This document shows, piece after piece, positions 44,401-45,767 of a DNA stretch of 45,767 nt. Under the pieces are notes generated by a model. The model searched no databases. It was not told the DNA's origin and was given only the letters and a program-made list of their open reading frames with translations. Each line of letters opens with the position of its first letter. Position 1 is the stretch's first letter. The translations under genes and the position numbers were made by a program. This DNA comes from Bacilli bacterium (GTDB lineage Bacteria; Bacillota_I; Bacilli_A; ML615J-28; CAG-313), in assembly GCA_017409905.1 (NCBI GenBank), contig JAFQRV010000002.1:1-45767 (forward strand), read 5' to 3'.

Positions 44401-45767
44401 AATGAATTTGAATATACTAATAATTTATTATTAGGGTATTCATATAACAATGAGAAAAAAGATTATAGAGAATTATTAGAAATAGTAGATATTACAAAAG
44501 TTTATAATTCAAATTTATATGCCTTGTTTTCATGTGGTGAAGATCACAGTGAATTGCCATCTAATTATACTTATGAATCTATAGATTATGAATTACATTT
44601 ATTAATGTGTCAAAATTGCGATTATAGTATAAAAGAAAATCATGATGGTTCTAATATTGAAAATAGTAATAATCAGTTTGATAGATTTACATGTGCAAAA
44701 TGTGGATATGAAACTGCACATATTCACGATTATTATGAAGAATTCAAAGAGATAAATGGGATTATTCAACATGAAAAAACATGTAATATTTGTAGTTATC
44801 ATTTTATTTGTTCATATGAAATGAATGTTGAAGTACAAGGCAATAATCATATTGTTTCATGTGGTGAATGTAATAGTGAAATAATATATGAAAATCATAA
44901 TTATTATACAATTGATTATGAAAACTTTGATATATTAGTTTGTATATACTGTGAAGAACATATTTGTAATGGTGTTAATTATTATATAAATAATACTACT
45001 CATTCTGTATTATGTTCATATTGTAGGGAAGAAAAAATATGTAGTCATGTTTTTAATGAAGAAAGTGAGTATGTAAATCAAAATAGTAACCCTGATAATG
45101 GTTATCATACAAGCACATGTTTAATTTGTGAAGAAACAATTCAGTTAGAACATTATTATCAAATAGCAGAAGATAATCATACCTTAACATGTAGGGATTG
45201 TAATGTTGTATATGTATTAACTTATCCTGATGCTTGGAATAATTATAATCCTGATTTATATCATATCTATTATTGTGATATGTGCGAAGTGTATCATACA
45301 GAATTACATGATTTGGAATATTTTGAAGATGGAGTTTCTTGTATAGATGGTCATTATCAAAGATGTTCTATATGTCAAAGAGTTGATATATTAGAAGAAC
45401 ATTCCTTTGAAATAAAGAGTATTGGTAGTATAGGCCATGTAGATGAATGTAGTATTTGTGGATATCAAACAGAAATTGAAACTCATACATTGGTTGCTAA
45501 GTGTAGCGATAGTTCCATAGAGTTACATCATTATGAGTGTGTTGATTGTGATTATTATGCTCATATTCCAAAAGAATATGAAATATATCATGAATATGAA
45601 CACTTCATAATTTGTAGTGAGTGTAATGGAAGACAAACACAAAATCACTTAGAAGATTGTTATCCAATAGATGGTGAATGTCATATGTATACATGTACAA
45701 TATGTAATATAGCATATGAAATGCCACATTATGTAAATGGTATGGGTGAGGCAATATATTATGATGA
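41443..45767 (+). CDS. Large secreted lipase / BspA-LRR / CxxC-repeat protein (3' partial)
   Basis: Open to the end of the window; at least 1441 residues. It starts after GGAGGA (41434-41439) with a signal peptide (~1-23, cleavage likely after Y-A before E-D-D). Residues ~55-300 are an alpha/beta hydrolase: oxyanion segment F-L-V-P-G-L, nucleophile elbow G-H-S-R-G-G and S-I-G-T-P-Y-L-G-T, as in triacylglycerol lipases and PGAP1-like esterases. The domain has an insertion with H-E-H-V-Y-V and C-E-C-G-A. Residues ~640-905 carry BspA-type leucine-rich repeats (I-G-D-Y-A-F-Y-G-C-N-N-L-K-E-I). From ~1056 on there are 14 CxxC units, each with nearby His. The catalytic Asp/His were not located with certainty. 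It may be a surface-bound or released enzyme; the end, with any anchor, is missing. Confidence 0.85.
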   Translation, partial: MRKIVILIMFLFIFVNLNVSIYAEDDESEEKVFDETQYIYEDFDEFLKTSNNFDENPSITFLVPGLSSDAKTWGIDQEMLLKTEIKDGEEIESYSEDGYSLLENSIVSYTLRRNSEVCILGFSDGNKVIDKDFHLNNIYAIKSIVRLKKTNLYGSSLKSYIRISFNKPCVVVINPINTSLGHNIFEDEGNEAYQELEALINGFIYQYMKQKGDGVNSKKPKINLVGHSRGGILNMMYALNHPDIVDTLVSIGTPYLGTSLANIKVADDTTNDSIDGHEHVYVNKVCECGAVEISNVDGSVGLLKYIMDLGEDNAQALFDCCNPEIFTKLKDEWNDAIDNGMKTKLVAIGSSMSLDLIGDIFNSLNINDYVDPIEIPDIGFLDEMKEKVIELGIEEFNNITNNFNNFIDSSYANIQNEGSYYDKLSVRSSEKRVHKYLSSSKVDNNLLDFIADALIEFLNSDEYVFDSCLYCTNGTCDCTDDELSIIKVLYYLFKHICENTYYDFTVQSENEYGDFIYEGDLFVDLDSQLATGYKNVIAYEKVFTKDYDLTKYLDDDNFRTGEIIYNYDKKDELYVDSEKKEEFINEVYNLTLSKAIGHNLERIDEDIIRCVLSNLYLGNNDNGLIINENNKIIGYNHEAITRNVSNGVLKIPGGYTISSKMFGIDKNSAQAKRDADFLDENEEFRLSHNIKEIRFLGETFIEDGAFTYLTNQVNFSKIEGDFDLTGENNKVYSVENGSLYSYINNKKILEKFGTKSVNEYSKMVNLSNIDIIQSGAFFCQNIEQIVIYSELKEIGDYAFYGCNNLKEILYEEDYINNVNNIGSWVLNHTNIYKKNRNLVVCGYLVKHDKTKDVLKTSDFSNLKGIASGVFIKNKNLKTLILDTPNIKINSNAFIDTPIEGIFIETVTETGSLGLIIDDDSFVRIGKIEINENGRRTRIFKVYSEYPINFLGVESNQEIEIKVVDTNGNDVTTENINFVAENYQISINEFEYTNNLLLGYSYNNEKKDYRELLEIVDITKVYNSNLYALFSCGEDHSELPSNYTYESIDYELHLLMCQNCDYSIKENHDGSNIENSNNQFDRFTCAKCGYETAHIHDYYEEFKEINGIIQHEKTCNICSYHFICSYEMNVEVQGNNHIVSCGECNSEIIYENHNYYTIDYENFDILVCIYCEEHICNGVNYYINNTTHSVLCSYCREEKICSHVFNEESEYVNQNSNPDNGYHTSTCLICEETIQLEHYYQIAEDNHTLTCRDCNVVYVLTYPDAWNNYNPDLYHIYYCDMCEVYHTELHDLEYFEDGVSCIDGHYQRCSICQRVDILEEHSFEIKSIGSIGHVDECSICGYQTEIETHTLVAKCSDSSIELHHYECVDCDYYAHIPKEYEIYHEYEHFIICSECNGRQTQNHLEDCYPIDGECHMYTCTICNIAYEMPHYVNGMGEAIYYD
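44608..45705 (+). repeat. Fourteen CxxC / His repeats (coding)
   Basis: The coded pairs are CQNC, CAKC, CNIC, CGEC, CIYC, CSYC, CLIC, CRDC, CDMC, CSIC, CSIC, CVDC, CSEC and CTIC, spaced mostly 20-35 residues apart with a His before each and often another 8-12 residues after. The pattern resembles a chain of small zinc-ribbon-like units and may continue beyond the window. Confidence 0.85.

Noticed and set aside
43935-44802. Two minus-strand open frames inside the lipase/LRR gene
   Set aside because: The plus frame continues without stops and encodes leucine-rich and CxxC repeats; the minus frames have no start signals.

Overview
The window looks like the chromosome of a very AT-rich Gram-positive-type bacterium. 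Ribosome binding sites are GGAGG-like, the promoters are sigma-A type, and there are many intrinsic terminators. TGA is used as a stop (27790-27792 and 41387-41389) and Trp is encoded by TGG, so this is not the Mycoplasma code. A short SRP RNA without an Alu domain, lipoproteins with InlB-type repeats and an anchor-like C-terminus containing a cysteine suggest a Bacilli lineage close to the Mollicutes (Acholeplasma / RF39 / Erysipelotrichia-like), probably anaerobic and host- or sediment-associated. The taxon is an inference.

Layout. (1) 1-8542: the 3' part of a giant acidic helical-repeat protein of at least 2846 aa. (2) 8.6-11.5 kb: ribosomal protein L31 with a perfect promoter and a candidate autoregulatory leader, then an M29-M18 aminopeptidase operon. 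(3) 11.5-16 kb: a TspO-like membrane protein (minus strand) and a 1277-aa secreted GHL10 glycosidase-like protein with helical repeats and a C-terminal membrane anchor. (4) 16-17.3 kb: tdk, tadA and the SRP RNA gene. The pairs rpmE/tdk and tadA/ffs are remnants of the Bacillus orders rpmE-tdk and tadA-ffs-dnaX, interrupted here by surface-protein genes. (5) 17.3-21.4 kb: two co-transcribed lipoproteins, one with four Cys/His-rich repeats and one with InlB repeats and a GH18 domain. (6) 21.4-24.6 kb: an RNA-modification operon (RsuA-family, TtcA, TcdA, DusB) converging on HflX through a shared hairpin. (7) 26-35.8 kb: a Clp-like ATPase with a degenerate second AAA module, a 1430-aa DUF4011/SF1-helicase/Vsr-like protein with degraded motifs, an ankyrin protein, the diadenylate cyclase CdaA, a membrane PAS-like protein and a fused IspDF. 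(8) 35.9-40 kb: an ASCH protein, then an LDH2/MDH2-family dehydrogenase, NAD(P)-malic enzyme and a LarA nickel racemase. (9) 40-45.8 kb: another InlB-repeat lipoprotein, and a very large secreted protein that runs off the window (lipase domain, BspA-like leucine-rich repeats, then at least 14 CxxC units).

How the genes fit together. The housekeeping parts serve translation (L31, tadA, SRP RNA, rRNA/tRNA modification, HflX), peptide catabolism, isoprenoid synthesis (IspDF) and malate/lactate metabolism. The accessory parts are mainly cell-surface: polysaccharide hydrolases, repeat adhesin-like proteins and Cys-rich putative metal-binding proteins. The most unusual parts are the degenerate ATPase / c-di-AMP neighbourhood (26-35 kb), the Cys/His repeat proteins (17.9-18.3 kb and 44.6-45.7 kb) and the Trp-centred repeat of the giant protein.

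Only one gene-free stretch exceeds 300 bases (39973-40309); it holds a terminator and a promoter with a leader. I saw no tRNA, CRISPR array, insertion sequence or phage gene.
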